Assembly: GCF_001514265.1 (NCBI RefSeq)
Contig: NZ_KQ948992.1
Location: forward strand, 550,696-614,695
Direction: 5' to 3'
From: Streptomyces resistomycificus
GTDB taxonomy: Bacteria > Actinomycetota > Actinomycetes > Streptomycetales > Streptomycetaceae
Length of the DNA: 64,000 nt
Shown: positions 18,511-26,075 of the stretch, in pieces
Layout: each line of letters opens with the position of its first letter
Position numbering within the stretch: the first letter of the stretch is position 1
Translations under genes and position numbers: made by a program
The notes under the pieces: model-generated
The model's database searches: none
The model's input: the letters and a program-made list of their open reading frames with translations, nothing else
Told to the model about the DNA's origin: nothing

Positions 18511-21500
18511 GTTCGGCGATGGTGACGTTTGCGCAGGCGCAGGAGCGCGCCGAGGAGTGGATCAACGGGGACGTGCCGTCGTACCAGCACCGTGAGGTGC
18601 GGGTGCGGGAGTTCGACCTCGGGTTCGTGGTGTGGGCGGAGGACCGTGCGGACGGTCCGCGTTCGGACGGCGGCGGTCAGCGGCTGGTCATCGCCCGGGA
18701 CAGCGGGGAGGCCTCGTTGTGGCCCTCGCTGCCGGTGGGTGAGGTGATCCGCCGGTACGAGGAGGAGTACGGCCGCGTGGACGCGGTCGCCGACGCGGTA
18801 CCGGCGCCGGCCGCCCGGGTCGACCTGAACCAGACGTCCTTCCTGTTGAGTCCGCCGGAGTGGTTGCAGGAGGCGGCGGACAAGCTGGGGATTCCGGACC
18901 GGCGGGGAGCCGCCGGTTCCGGCGGTGCGGCGGCCGGCACCGGTGGTGGTGCGGCTGCCGGGTCCGGGGGCGGGCAGTCGCTTCCCGAGACGCAGGCCGG
19001 GATGCCCGGAGGGTACGGCGGGGCGGGTGCGCCTGTGCCGGGTGCGCCTGTGCCGGATGCGTCTGTGCCGGGTGTGCCGGTCGCGGCGGGGGTGCCCGAG
19101 GGGGCGACGCCCTGGGCCGGGACCGATACCAACGCGGACGCCGGTGAGGACCGTTCCGTGCCGTTGCCCGCGACCGTGTTCGCGCCGCCGCTGAGCGGTG
19201 CCGACGACGAGGACGCACCGCCCGCGGGGCCGCCGGACGCCAAGACCGCGCTGATCGCGGGCGGCAGCCAGCTGCCGCCGACGGCGGTCGCTCTGGCGCT
19301 CGACGACCCGAACAGGCCGGGGGCGGCCGCGCCGGGTGGTCCGGCCGGTGCCACTCCGCCGCCTGGTGCTCCGCCGGCCGGTGCGATGCCTCCGCCGCCG
19401 CACGCGCCTTCGTCGTACGGCTATCCGCAGGTCGGGGGTGCGGGTGCGCCCGGTATGCCGGGGGCGGGTGCCACGCCTCCGCCGGGGGCTCCCGCCGTGG
19501 GTGCCACGCCTCCGCCGCACGCGCCTTCGTCGTACGGCTATCCGCAGGTCGGGGGTGCGGGTGCGCCCGGTATGCCGGGGGCGGGTGCCACGCCTCCGCC
19601 TGGTGCCGTGCCTCCGGGGGCTCCCCCGGTGGGTGCCACATCTCCGCCGCCGTCGGCTCCTTCGTCGTACGGCTCGGCGTCGCAGCCTCCCGCTGCCGGG
19701 GCCGGTGCGCCGGGCGGGCCGTCGCTCGCGCCGAACGCCGGGGACATCGCCGACGCCGCGACGAGCAAGGCGGCGCCGCCGCCGCGCCGGGCCGGGGCGA
19801 ATCCGCCTCCTCCGCCGGGTGCCCCCGGGGTGCCGGGTGCGCGTCCGGGCGGTGCGCCCGTGCCGGGTGCGCCCGCGGGTGGGTACGTGCCGACGCAGAT
19901 GGTGTCGGCACTCGGCCCCAACGGCCCTGAAGGGCCCGGCGGACCCGGGGGACCCGAGGGACCCGTCGGCGGTCCGGGTGCTCCGCAGCAGCCCGGTCAG
20001 CCGAACCCGCCGGGTCAGCCGAACCCGCCCGGTCAGCCGAACCCGCCGGGTGTGCCCGGTGGTACGCCTCCGGGTGGGGTGCACCATGCGGCGACGATGC
20101 TCGCCGATCCGGGGCGGATGGGTGGCGGGCCGGTTCCGCCGCCTCCGCCCGGCGCTCCGGGGACGCCCGGCGCCCCCGGAGCGCCCAAGCCGCCCGGTGC
20201 TCCGGGATCCCCGGGCGCACCGCAGCCTCCGGGCCCGCCGGGCATGCCGGGTGCGCCCGGCGCGCCGCAGCCGCCTGGTGCCCCTGGCGCGCCCGGCGTT
20301 CCGAACGCTTCCGGCGGTGGGCGGGGTGCGGTGCACCACGCGGAGACCGTGCTGGCCGCGCCTCCGGTGGGCGGGCCCGGCGGGTTTCCGCCGCCCCAGG
20401 CTCCCGGGGCGCCCGGTGCCCCGGGCGCCCCGGGCATGCCTCCTGGCGCGATGCCGCCGCCCGGTGCCGTGCCTCCTGGCGCGATGCCGCCCGGTGCCAT
20501 GCCGCCCCCCGGGCAGCCCGGTCCGGGGCAGCCGCCGGCGTACGGCTATCCGCAGCAGCAGGGGCAGCCGACGGTCGGACCCGGCTATCAGGCCGTCCTG
20601 CGCTACCGCGCGCAGGACGGTTCCGAGCAGCAGCTGATCCGGCGTTCGGCGCCGGGGACGCCGCATCCGGAGTGGCAGATCTTCCACGAGCTGCGTGGCA
20701 TGAACGTGCCGCCGGACCAGGTGCTGGAGCTGCACACGGAGCTGGAGTCGTGCGAGCTGCCGGGCGCCTACTGTGCGCGGATGATCCGGGAGCAGTGGCC
20801 CCAGGCACGGATCACGAGCATCGCGCCGTACGGCACGGACCACGCGAGCCGGCAGCAAGGCATGCAGCAACTGATCGAGCACCAGGGTGAGTTGCACCAG
20901 GTCGCCGACGGTCCTGCCCGCCCGGCGCCCGTCCGGGCGCCGTTGCCGCAGGTGCCGCCCGCGCCGCCGATTCCGCCGGAGGGCGTGGCGCAGGAGCTGG
21001 CGGGGGCGTTCGGACCGGGGCTCTTCCGGTTCGAGCAGGCCGCCGTGTCCCGGCAGGGCGTGCCGCCGGTCGTGGCGCACTCGCTGGTGGTGGCGGGGCT
21101 GCCGATGGACATGGGGCCGTTCTTCTGGGCGCAGGCCCAGCCGGGGCGGCCGGTGCCGACGCTGGCTGAGCTGGCGGCCGAGCGCGGGGTGCAGCCGGCC
21201 TCGGACGCGGGCTCGTACCTCGTGATGGGCAGCGACTTCGGCCGGGCGATCTGCGTGCAGTACGGCACGGCGAACATCGTGGCGGTGCCGGTGGAGGCGG
21301 GGCCCGGCGGGGCGCCCGTACCGCCACAGTTCGTGAACACGGGGCTGCCCGAGTTCCAGCGGTGCCTCGCGCTGCTGGGGCGGATGTGGCGGCTCAGGTT
21401 CGGGCTGAACCAGGAGCAGGCGGGACGGTGGACCGTCGACTTCCAGGCCCAGTTGGCCGCGCTCGATCCGGCGGCGCTCGGTTCGCCGGAGAGCTGGTGG

Positions 21501-21539
21501 TCGGTGCTCCTCGAGCAGATGTGGGACGGGCTGCTGTGA
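18507..21539 (+). CDS. Giant fusion: Imm35/YrhB + Pro-rich linker + XOO_2897-type deaminase + SUKH-4
   Basis: A 1010-residue protein with four parts. Residues ~5-90 resemble the Imm35/YrhB immunity family (REFDLGFVVWAEDR...VGEVIRRYEEEYG). Residues ~100-690 are a Pro/Gly/Ala linker. Residues ~690-800 resemble the XOO_2897 branch of deaminases: LELHTELESCELPGAYC puts H743 and E745 and cysteines 749 and 756 where zinc ligands and the catalytic Glu belong. Residues ~826-1010 look like a SUKH-4 immunity domain (PPQFVNTGLPEFQRCLALLG). No signal peptide, TM segment or export domain is visible. GTG 18507 overlaps the upstream stop; ATG 18519 is an alternative. Function unknown; enzyme and inhibitor in one chain suggests an autoinhibited cytosolic effector (inference). 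Confidence 0.8.
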   Translation: MSSAMVTFAQAQERAEEWINGDVPSYQHREVRVREFDLGFVVWAEDRADGPRSDGGGQRLVIARDSGEASLWPSLPVGEVIRRYEEEYGRVDAVADAVPAPAARVDLNQTSFLLSPPEWLQEAADKLGIPDRRGAAGSGGAAAGTGGGAAAGSGGGQSLPETQAGMPGGYGGAGAPVPGAPVPDASVPGVPVAAGVPEGATPWAGTDTNADAGEDRSVPLPATVFAPPLSGADDEDAPPAGPPDAKTALIAGGSQLPPTAVALALDDPNRPGAAAPGGPAGATPPPGAPPAGAMPPPPHAPSSYGYPQVGGAGAPGMPGAGATPPPGAPAVGATPPPHAPSSYGYPQVGGAGAPGMPGAGATPPPGAVPPGAPPVGATSPPPSAPSSYGSASQPPAAGAGAPGGPSLAPNAGDIADAATSKAAPPPRRAGANPPPPPGAPGVPGARPGGAPVPGAPAGGYVPTQMVSALGPNGPEGPGGPGGPEGPVGGPGAPQQPGQPNPPGQPNPPGQPNPPGVPGGTPPGGVHHAATMLADPGRMGGGPVPPPPPGAPGTPGAPGAPKPPGAPGSPGAPQPPGPPGMPGAPGAPQPPGAPGAPGVPNASGGGRGAVHHAETVLAAPPVGGPGGFPPPQAPGAPGAPGAPGMPPGAMPPPGAVPPGAMPPGAMPPPGQPGPGQPPAYGYPQQQGQPTVGPGYQAVLRYRAQDGSEQQLIRRSAPGTPHPEWQIFHELRGMNVPPDQVLELHTELESCELPGAYCARMIREQWPQARITSIAPYGTDHASRQQGMQQLIEHQGELHQVADGPARPAPVRAPLPQVPPAPPIPPEGVAQELAGAFGPGLFRFEQAAVSRQGVPPVVAHSLVVAGLPMDMGPFFWAQAQPGRPVPTLAELAAERGVQPASDAGSYLVMGSDFGRAICVQYGTANIVAVPVEAGPGGAPVPPQFVNTGLPEFQRCLALLGRMWRLRFGLNQEQAGRWTVDFQAQLAALDPAALGSPESWWSVLLEQMWDGLL
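19395..19600 (+). repeat. Perfect 89-bp direct repeat in the linker of the giant fusion gene
   Basis: Bases 19395-19483 and 19512-19600 are identical over 89 bases, offset by 117 bases (39 codons), keeping frame. The repeated peptide includes APSSYGYPQVGGAGAPGMPG. This is a recent tandem duplication inside the proline-rich linker; related SYGYP motifs recur elsewhere in it. Confidence 0.9.
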
Positions 21540-21569
21540 GGCGCTCCGGCTGACGAATCCCGCGGGGAG

Positions 21570-21607
21570 AAGGGCCGGGCCCGGTCGTGTGACCGGGCCC
21601 GGCCCTT
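21570..21607 (+). terminator. Terminator of the deaminase/SUKH-4 transcript
   Basis: A 17-bp perfect stem (21570-21586 with 21591-21607) and GTGT loop, 31 bases after the stop of the giant fusion gene. Confidence 0.85.
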
Positions 21608-21680
21608 TCGTGTGGGCCGCGTGACCGTAACCGGTGTGCGGAGTGTCGCGTTATGAACACTTCCGTCCGATACACCAAGA

Positions 21681-21725
21681 TGTGCGCGAAATCATCATTT
21701 CGCATCCATACATATGGATCGCACA
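21681..21725 (+). promoter_or_regulatory. Three-arm inverted-repeat structure upstream of the coiled-coil gene
   Basis: In 45 bases three pairings nest into a three-way junction. Outer arm TGTGCG (21681-21686) pairs with CGCACA (21720-21725). First inner hairpin: CGAAAT (21687-21692), loop CATC, ATTTCG (21697-21702). Second inner hairpin: ATCCAT (21704-21709), loop ACAT, ATGGAT (21714-21719). All pairs are perfect and only one base (21703) is unpaired at the junction. It lies in an AT-rich island 45 bases before the ATG at 21770. It may be an RNA leader structure or clustered protein sites. Confidence 0.6.
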
Positions 21726-21769
21726 GGTAAACATCGGTTCATGACGGTTGGGCGGAGAGGGGTTCCAGG

Positions 21770-22657
21770 ATGAGCGGCGTATCGGTCCCGGCACATGGAT
21801 TCGTGGCCGTACGGGGGCGCGGCTACCGCCCCGACCAGGTCGACGCGTACGCCGGTGCCCTCTCCCGGGACCGTGACGCGGCCTGGGAGCGTGCCGCCCG
21901 GCTCACCGTGCTCGCCAGGGACATGGAGGCGGAGGCCGTCCGGCTGCGGGAGGCCGTGACGTCGCTCGCCCCGCAGACGTACGAGACGCTCGGCGAGCGG
22001 GCTCGGCGGCTCTTCGAGCTCGGGCAGGAGGAGGCCGACGCCGTGCGGGAGGGGGCGCGGCAGGAGGCGCAGCTCCTGGTGGAGGAGGCACGGGTGCGCG
22101 CGGACGGCGTGCGCGAGGCCGCGCAGGCGCACGCTGACGCCGTACGCGCCGAAGCCGAGGAGCAGGCCCGGCAGCGACTGCTCGCGGCGGGCGCCGAGGC
22201 CGACGAGATCCGCATCGACGCCCGGCGTGAGGTGAAGGAGGCGCGCGGTGAGGCCCTCGGGGTGTTGCGCGAGTTGCGGCAGCGCTCCACCGGGATGCTC
22301 CAGGATCAGGCCGATGGGCACGCCGAGCGGTTGGCCGAGGTCGAGCGGGCGGCGGAGGAACGCGCGGCCGCGCTGGACGCGCACCACGCCGAGCGGGTCG
22401 CGCGGGCCGAGGCCGTGCTGTCGGAGGCGGAGCAGGCGTTCGCCGAGGCTGAGGTGTCGGCGCGGCAGCGGGAGGAGGAGGCGGCGGCACGTGCGGCGGA
22501 GGTGCTCGCGCAGGCGCGCGCCCGGGAGGAGCAGATCGTTCGGGACACGGAGCGGGTGCTGCGGGAGCACGAGGAGACGTGGGACGACGTGCAGGCGCAG
22601 ATGGACCACGTGCGGAACAGTCTGACGGCGCTCACGGGGAAGGCGGCGACGGAGTGA
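21770..22657 (+). CDS. DivIVA-like long coiled-coil protein (Scy/FilP-type neighbourhood family)
   Basis: A 295-residue acidic, Ala/Glu/Arg-rich protein. The first ~30 residues (GFVAVRGRGYRPDQVDAYAG) resemble the N-terminal membrane-binding region of DivIVA-family proteins. From ~35 onward it is almost continuous heptad-type coiled coil (for example REGARQEAQLLVEEARVRAD), ending in a short tail (HVRNSLTALTGKAATE). Such proteins form cytoskeletal or polar scaffolds in Streptomyces, and relatives are often labelled cellulose-binding protein. The upstream AT-rich region with a three-arm inverted repeat probably contains its promoter. Exact role unknown. Confidence 0.8.
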   Translation: MSGVSVPAHGFVAVRGRGYRPDQVDAYAGALSRDRDAAWERAARLTVLARDMEAEAVRLREAVTSLAPQTYETLGERARRLFELGQEEADAVREGARQEAQLLVEEARVRADGVREAAQAHADAVRAEAEEQARQRLLAAGAEADEIRIDARREVKEARGEALGVLRELRQRSTGMLQDQADGHAERLAEVERAAEERAAALDAHHAERVARAEAVLSEAEQAFAEAEVSARQREEEAAARAAEVLAQARAREEQIVRDTERVLREHEETWDDVQAQMDHVRNSLTALTGKAATE

Positions 22658-22673
22658 CCGCCGCCCGTGTTGC

Positions 22674-22750
22674 CGAGTGAGCCGGGTGAGCCGGGAGAGC
22701 GGGGTGAGCCTGGTGAGCCAGGAGGGCCGGGTGAGCCGGGAGCGCCGGTC
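22674..22750 (+). repeat. Degenerate CCGGGTGAG minisatellite
   Basis: Six to eight imperfect copies of a 9-base unit (GCCGGGTGA, with variants such as GCCTGGTGA) follow the stop of the coiled-coil gene and precede a terminator. No function is evident. Confidence 0.7.
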
Positions 22751-22769
22751 GTGTTCGGGAGGCGTGGGT

Positions 22770-22799
22770 AGGGGCGCCCGGCGCCGCGCGGGCGCCCCT
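22770..22799. terminator. Terminator between convergent coiled-coil and symporter genes
   Basis: An 11-bp perfect stem AGGGGCGCCCG / CGGGCGCCCCT with an 8-base loop. It lies between convergent genes and can serve both strands. Confidence 0.75.
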
Positions 22800-22807
22800 C
22801 GGCGGTG

Positions 22808-24415
22808 TCAGTTCTTCCGCACCGCCCCCGCCAGGATCCAGGCCTCCACGGCCTCGTACTGCTTGCGCTGTTCCTCCGACTTCTGTCGCCCCGAGGCAAC
22901 CGTCCCCAGCCACCCGAAGAGGAAGCCGGCCGGGATCGACACCAGGCCCGTCGTGGTGAACGGGAACCAGTTGAAGTCGGCGTCGGGGAAGGCCGAGACG
23001 GGCGAACCCGAGACCAGGTTCGTGCCCGGCATCAGCAGCAGCACGGTCACCGAGCCGCCGATGAGGGTGCTGAGCAGGCCCGTGCGGGTGTAGCGGCGCC
23101 AGAAGAGGCTGTAGACCAGGGCGGGCGCGATGGCGGAGGCGCCCAGGCAGAAGGACAGGGTCACCAGCGGTTGCAGGCTGCGGTGCTGGACGAGGGTGGC
23201 CAGCACGATCGCGACGACGCCGACCGCCAGGGCCGACAGCCGCGCCAGCATCATCTCGCGGCGCTCGGACATCTCCTGCACCCGGGCCGCGAACACGTCG
23301 TGGGCGAGCGAGTTGGCGCAGGCGAGGATCATGCCGGCGACCGAGGCGAGCAGGGTGAGGAAGATCGCCGTGGTGACGGTCGTGAAGAGCAGGGTCTCCG
23401 CCGTGGAGACCTCCGCGCCGAAGGCGGCCCTCGACCCCAGCAGATACGCCGTGTTGCCCTGCGGGTCGTCCCGCGCGATCAAGGCCCGGCCGATCAACGC
23501 CGTGGCACCGAACCCGACGATCGTGACGACCAGTACGAACAGCACCACCGACGACACCGCCCACGACATCGAGCGGCGCACCTGACGCGCGCTGGAGGCG
23601 GTGTACATGCGCATGGTGACGTGCGGCAGACAGGCACCGCCGACGACCACCGTCAGCTGCGCGGTGATCATGTCCAGCCGGGGGTTGGGCCCGCCCGCGA
23701 ACTGCAGTCCCGACTCCAGGAAGGCGGAGCCCACGCCGCTCTGCTCGGCGGCCGTGTCGAACAGCGCGCCCGGATCCCAGTCGAACCTGTGCATCACCAG
23801 CACGGCGACCACGGCACCCGAGCCGAGCAGCATCACGATCTTCAGGATCTGGATGAGGGCGGTGCCCTTCATGCCGCCGATCGCCGCGTAGCTGATCATC
23901 AGCGCGCCCAGTCCGACGATGCAGCCGGTCTTCAGCGAGTCGCCGGAGAAGCCGAGGACGAACGCCACCAACTGCCCGGTGCCGGCCAACTGCACCAGCA
24001 TCAGCGGCAGCAGTGCGGCGATGGTCACCGCGCACGCGGCGATCCGCACGCCCCGCCCGGGCATCCGCCGCGCCAGCGCGTCGCCCATCGTGAACCGGCC
24101 CGCGTTGCGCAGGGGTTCGGCCAGCAGGAACATCAGCAGCATCAGCGAGAGCGCCGTACTGAGGGCGAGGACGACCCCGTCGTAGCCGCACAGGGCGATG
24201 ACCCCGCCGGTGCCGAGGACGGACGCGGCGGAGATGTAGTCCCCCGCGATGGCGAGGCCGTTGCGCATGGGGGACAGGGAGCTGTAGCCGGTGTAGAACT
24301 CGTCGAGGTCGTCCCGGTCCGGGCCGGTCATCACGCACAGCAGGAGCGTGATGGTGGCGACCGCCGAGAACGCCACCAGGGACATCGCCTGCGCGGAGTC
24401 ACTGAAGCCTGTCAT
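22808..24415 (-). CDS. Sodium/solute symporter, acetate-permease (ActP) type
   Basis: A 535-residue SSS-family transporter with about 13 hydrophobic segments, probably for acetate or another short monocarboxylate. SSS features include DEFYTGYSSLSPMRNGLAIAGDY, GYDGVVLALSTALSLMLLMF and SYAAIGGMKGTALIQILKIV. The soluble tail (RQKSEEQRKQYEAVEAWILA) matches ActP-type proteins. ATG 24415 is preceded by GGGAGGAGG and overlaps the stop of the DUF485 gene (ATGA); the DUF485-symporter pair (yjcH-actP in E. coli) is a known arrangement. Upstream open frame beyond 24415 is an artefact overlapping that gene. Confidence 0.9.
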   Translation of the reverse strand: MTGFSDSAQAMSLVAFSAVATITLLLCVMTGPDRDDLDEFYTGYSSLSPMRNGLAIAGDYISAASVLGTGGVIALCGYDGVVLALSTALSLMLLMFLLAEPLRNAGRFTMGDALARRMPGRGVRIAACAVTIAALLPLMLVQLAGTGQLVAFVLGFSGDSLKTGCIVGLGALMISYAAIGGMKGTALIQILKIVMLLGSGAVVAVLVMHRFDWDPGALFDTAAEQSGVGSAFLESGLQFAGGPNPRLDMITAQLTVVVGGACLPHVTMRMYTASSARQVRRSMSWAVSSVVLFVLVVTIVGFGATALIGRALIARDDPQGNTAYLLGSRAAFGAEVSTAETLLFTTVTTAIFLTLLASVAGMILACANSLAHDVFAARVQEMSERREMMLARLSALAVGVVAIVLATLVQHRSLQPLVTLSFCLGASAIAPALVYSLFWRRYTRTGLLSTLIGGSVTVLLLMPGTNLVSGSPVSAFPDADFNWFPFTTTGLVSIPAGFLFGWLGTVASGRQKSEEQRKQYEAVEAWILAGAVRKN

Positions 24416-24900
24416 CGCCGCGCCGCCTCCTCCCGCTTGGCGTTCAGCGCGGACTCCCGTCGGATGCGGTCCGCGATCGGATCGACGTGACGGCGGGCCG
24501 TGTGCTCGTACAGGCCGATCGCCAGCCAGGTGACGGGAAGCTGGATCAGCGCCAGCAGCAGGCCGGTGGGAAGCCCGTCGGAGACCTCGCTCGTCATGAG
24601 GCCCGGCGCGAACGCGGACAGGATCAGGAAGAGCGTGAAGTATCCCAGTGCGGTGAGCGTGGCCGTACGGCGCTGCCACCGGTAGGCGCTGCGCAGGATC
24701 CGCAGATCACTGTGATGCCCGAGCGCGGGCCGGTGCGCGGTCCGCCGTCCGGGCGCCGGTTCGGGCGGGGCGACGGGTTGCCACGGGTAGGTGGCGTAGG
24801 GCGGGGAGGCGTCGTAGAGGGGTGGGGAGCCGTGGCGCCGTGGCACATCATGCGGTTCGTACGGTTCGTGCTGGTATGGCGGGGACGGATCGTAGGACAT
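24412..24900 (-). CDS. DUF485 inner-membrane protein, symporter partner
   Basis: A 162-residue protein with a Pro/Tyr-rich cytoplasmic N-terminus (SPPLYDASPPYATYPWQPVA), then the DUF485 region: SDLRILRSAYRWQRRTATLTALG, two hydrophobic helices (YFTLFLILSAFAPGLM and GLLLALIQLPVTWLAIGLY), and a basic tail (HTARRHVDPIADRIRRES). DUF485 proteins are encoded immediately upstream of SSS acetate symporters and are thought to assist them. AAGGAG precedes the ATG at 24900. The operon order is DUF485 then symporter with an ATGA overlap. Confidence 0.88.
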   Translation of the reverse strand: MSYDPSPPYQHEPYEPHDVPRRHGSPPLYDASPPYATYPWQPVAPPEPAPGRRTAHRPALGHHSDLRILRSAYRWQRRTATLTALGYFTLFLILSAFAPGLMTSEVSDGLPTGLLLALIQLPVTWLAIGLYEHTARRHVDPIADRIRRESALNAKREEAARR

Positions 24901-25073
24901 CCCGGAGCTCCTTGCGTGGCTCGAGCAGTGCGGTGCGGACCGCAGGGAGTTGGGGGGTGGGACGAGCGGAGCCACGCACGCTACTCGCTGGTAGTCGAAC
25001 ACGCGAGGGTTTCGGCAAACTGGCTGGTCGGTATGCGCTTACTTCGCTGACCTCGGGTGTTACCCGCGTTAAC

Positions 25074-25586
25074 TCAGATTTTTGGGGCCCGATCGAGGAG
25101 CGGGAGGAGCGGGAGCCGGTAGGCGATGCCGGGGCGGCCGGTAAGGGTGATCTCGCCTTCGGTGATGAAGCCGCTGCGTTCGAGGACCGTGCGGGAGGCC
25201 GCGTTGTCGAGTGTCGTGACCGCTGTGAGCGAGGTCAGGGCGTACTCCGTCGCCGCCAGCCGGCACACCACCGCCACCGCCGCCGTGGCGACGCCCCGGC
25301 CCGAGGCGGACTCGCCCACCCGGTAGCCGAGTTCGGCCGAGCCGTCCTCCGTCACGTCCACGAGGTTGATCCGTCCGATCACTTCGCCCCGTTCGTCCAG
25401 TATCACGTGGAAATGGCAGATGCCTTCCTTCTGTTCGGTCAGCAACGCCTGGAGGCGGGCGGCGAATTCGGTGAAGTACGCGTCGCCGCGATCCGGTATG
25501 GAGCGTGCGAAAAATGCGCGGTTCGCTCGCTCGAAGGACAGCAGCGCGTCCGCGTGGCCGGCGTTCAGACGTTCCAACTTCAGCAT
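25074..25586 (-). CDS. GNAT-family acetyltransferase (RimJ/RimL-like)
   Basis: A ~170-residue acetyltransferase of the ribosomal-protein-serine type: MLKLERLNAGHADALLSFER, the core strand GEVIGRINLVDVTEDGSAELG, acetyl-CoA loop VGESASGRGVATAAVAVV, and the C-terminal DNAASRTVLERSGF typical of the family. I start it at 25586 because the conserved N-terminus begins there; an ATG at 25628 (MEVPENTAAH) is possible and lies 3 bases from the first candidate start of the divergent DUF3592 gene. No clear RBS is seen for either, so the transcript may be leaderless. Confidence 0.82.
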   Translation of the reverse strand: MLKLERLNAGHADALLSFERANRAFFARSIPDRGDAYFTEFAARLQALLTEQKEGICHFHVILDERGEVIGRINLVDVTEDGSAELGYRVGESASGRGVATAAVAVVCRLAATEYALTSLTAVTTLDNAASRTVLERSGFITEGEITLTGRPGIAYRLPLLPLLDRAPKI

Positions 25587-25640
25587 GCGGGCGAGGATAT
25601 GGGCGGCCGTGTTCTCGGGCACCTCCATAAAATGCGCGGC

Positions 25641-26057
25641 ATGGGGATGGAGCAGGTTCTCAGCGGAGTCGCCGGTCTCGTGATGGGGGTTCTCTGCCTG
25701 GTGCAGGCCGTCACGGCGTGGCGTACGTTCCGGCTTCTCTCGCGGGGGCGGTGGGCCGAGGCGGACGTGGTCGACGTGCGGGTGGAAAGGGACGACAACG
25801 GGGCGCGCGTCTATCCCGTGGTGGCCTTCACCACGTCCCACGGCGACCGCGTCACGGCCGAGTCCCCCGTTCCGAAGTCCGGCCCGCCCGGGCCCGGTTC
25901 CCTTCCCGACGGCAGGGTCCGCGTTCTCTACGACCCGGTCAGGCCCCGGCGGATCGTGCTTTCCGGATATCGCGGGGACAGGCTCGCCAGGTCGGCGGTG
26001 AACGCGCTCGCGCTGGCCGCGGCCAGCGCGTACGTGTTCGTCGAGTTCGTCTTCTGA
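25641..26057 (+). CDS. DUF3592-like membrane protein
   Basis: A ~138-residue protein with an N-terminal hydrophobic helix (LSGVAGLVMGVLCLVQAVTAW), a soluble beta domain (GRWAEADVVDVRVERDDNGA, RVYPVVAFTTSHGDRVTAES, RVLYDPVRPRRIVLSG) and a C-terminal hydrophobic helix (AVNALALAAASAYVFVEFVF). The ARGxV-to-DPxxP layout is that of DUF3592 proteins, whose function is unknown. Possible starts are 25632, 25641 and 25647. It is followed closely by another small membrane protein gene, probably one operon. Confidence 0.72.
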   Translation: MGMEQVLSGVAGLVMGVLCLVQAVTAWRTFRLLSRGRWAEADVVDVRVERDDNGARVYPVVAFTTSHGDRVTAESPVPKSGPPGPGSLPDGRVRVLYDPVRPRRIVLSGYRGDRLARSAVNALALAAASAYVFVEFVF

Positions 26058-26075
26058 CCGGTAGATTCACCCGCC

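Noticed and set aside
19336..20500. Regular repeats in the linker region as a possible CRISPR or mobile repeat
   Set aside because: Repeats keep the reading frame, vary in length and encode Pro/Gly/Ala peptide; no spacers or cas genes.
18228..21080. A 950-codon Arg/His/Gly-rich reverse frame opposite the giant fusion gene
   Set aside because: Its repetitive Arg-rich text is the complement of the proline-rich linker; no independent coding evidence.
16007..21539. The deaminase/SUKH locus as a recently acquired genomic island
   Set aside because: GC content and codon use look like the flanks, there is no tRNA-end attachment site, integrase or transposase, and it sits between housekeeping genes.
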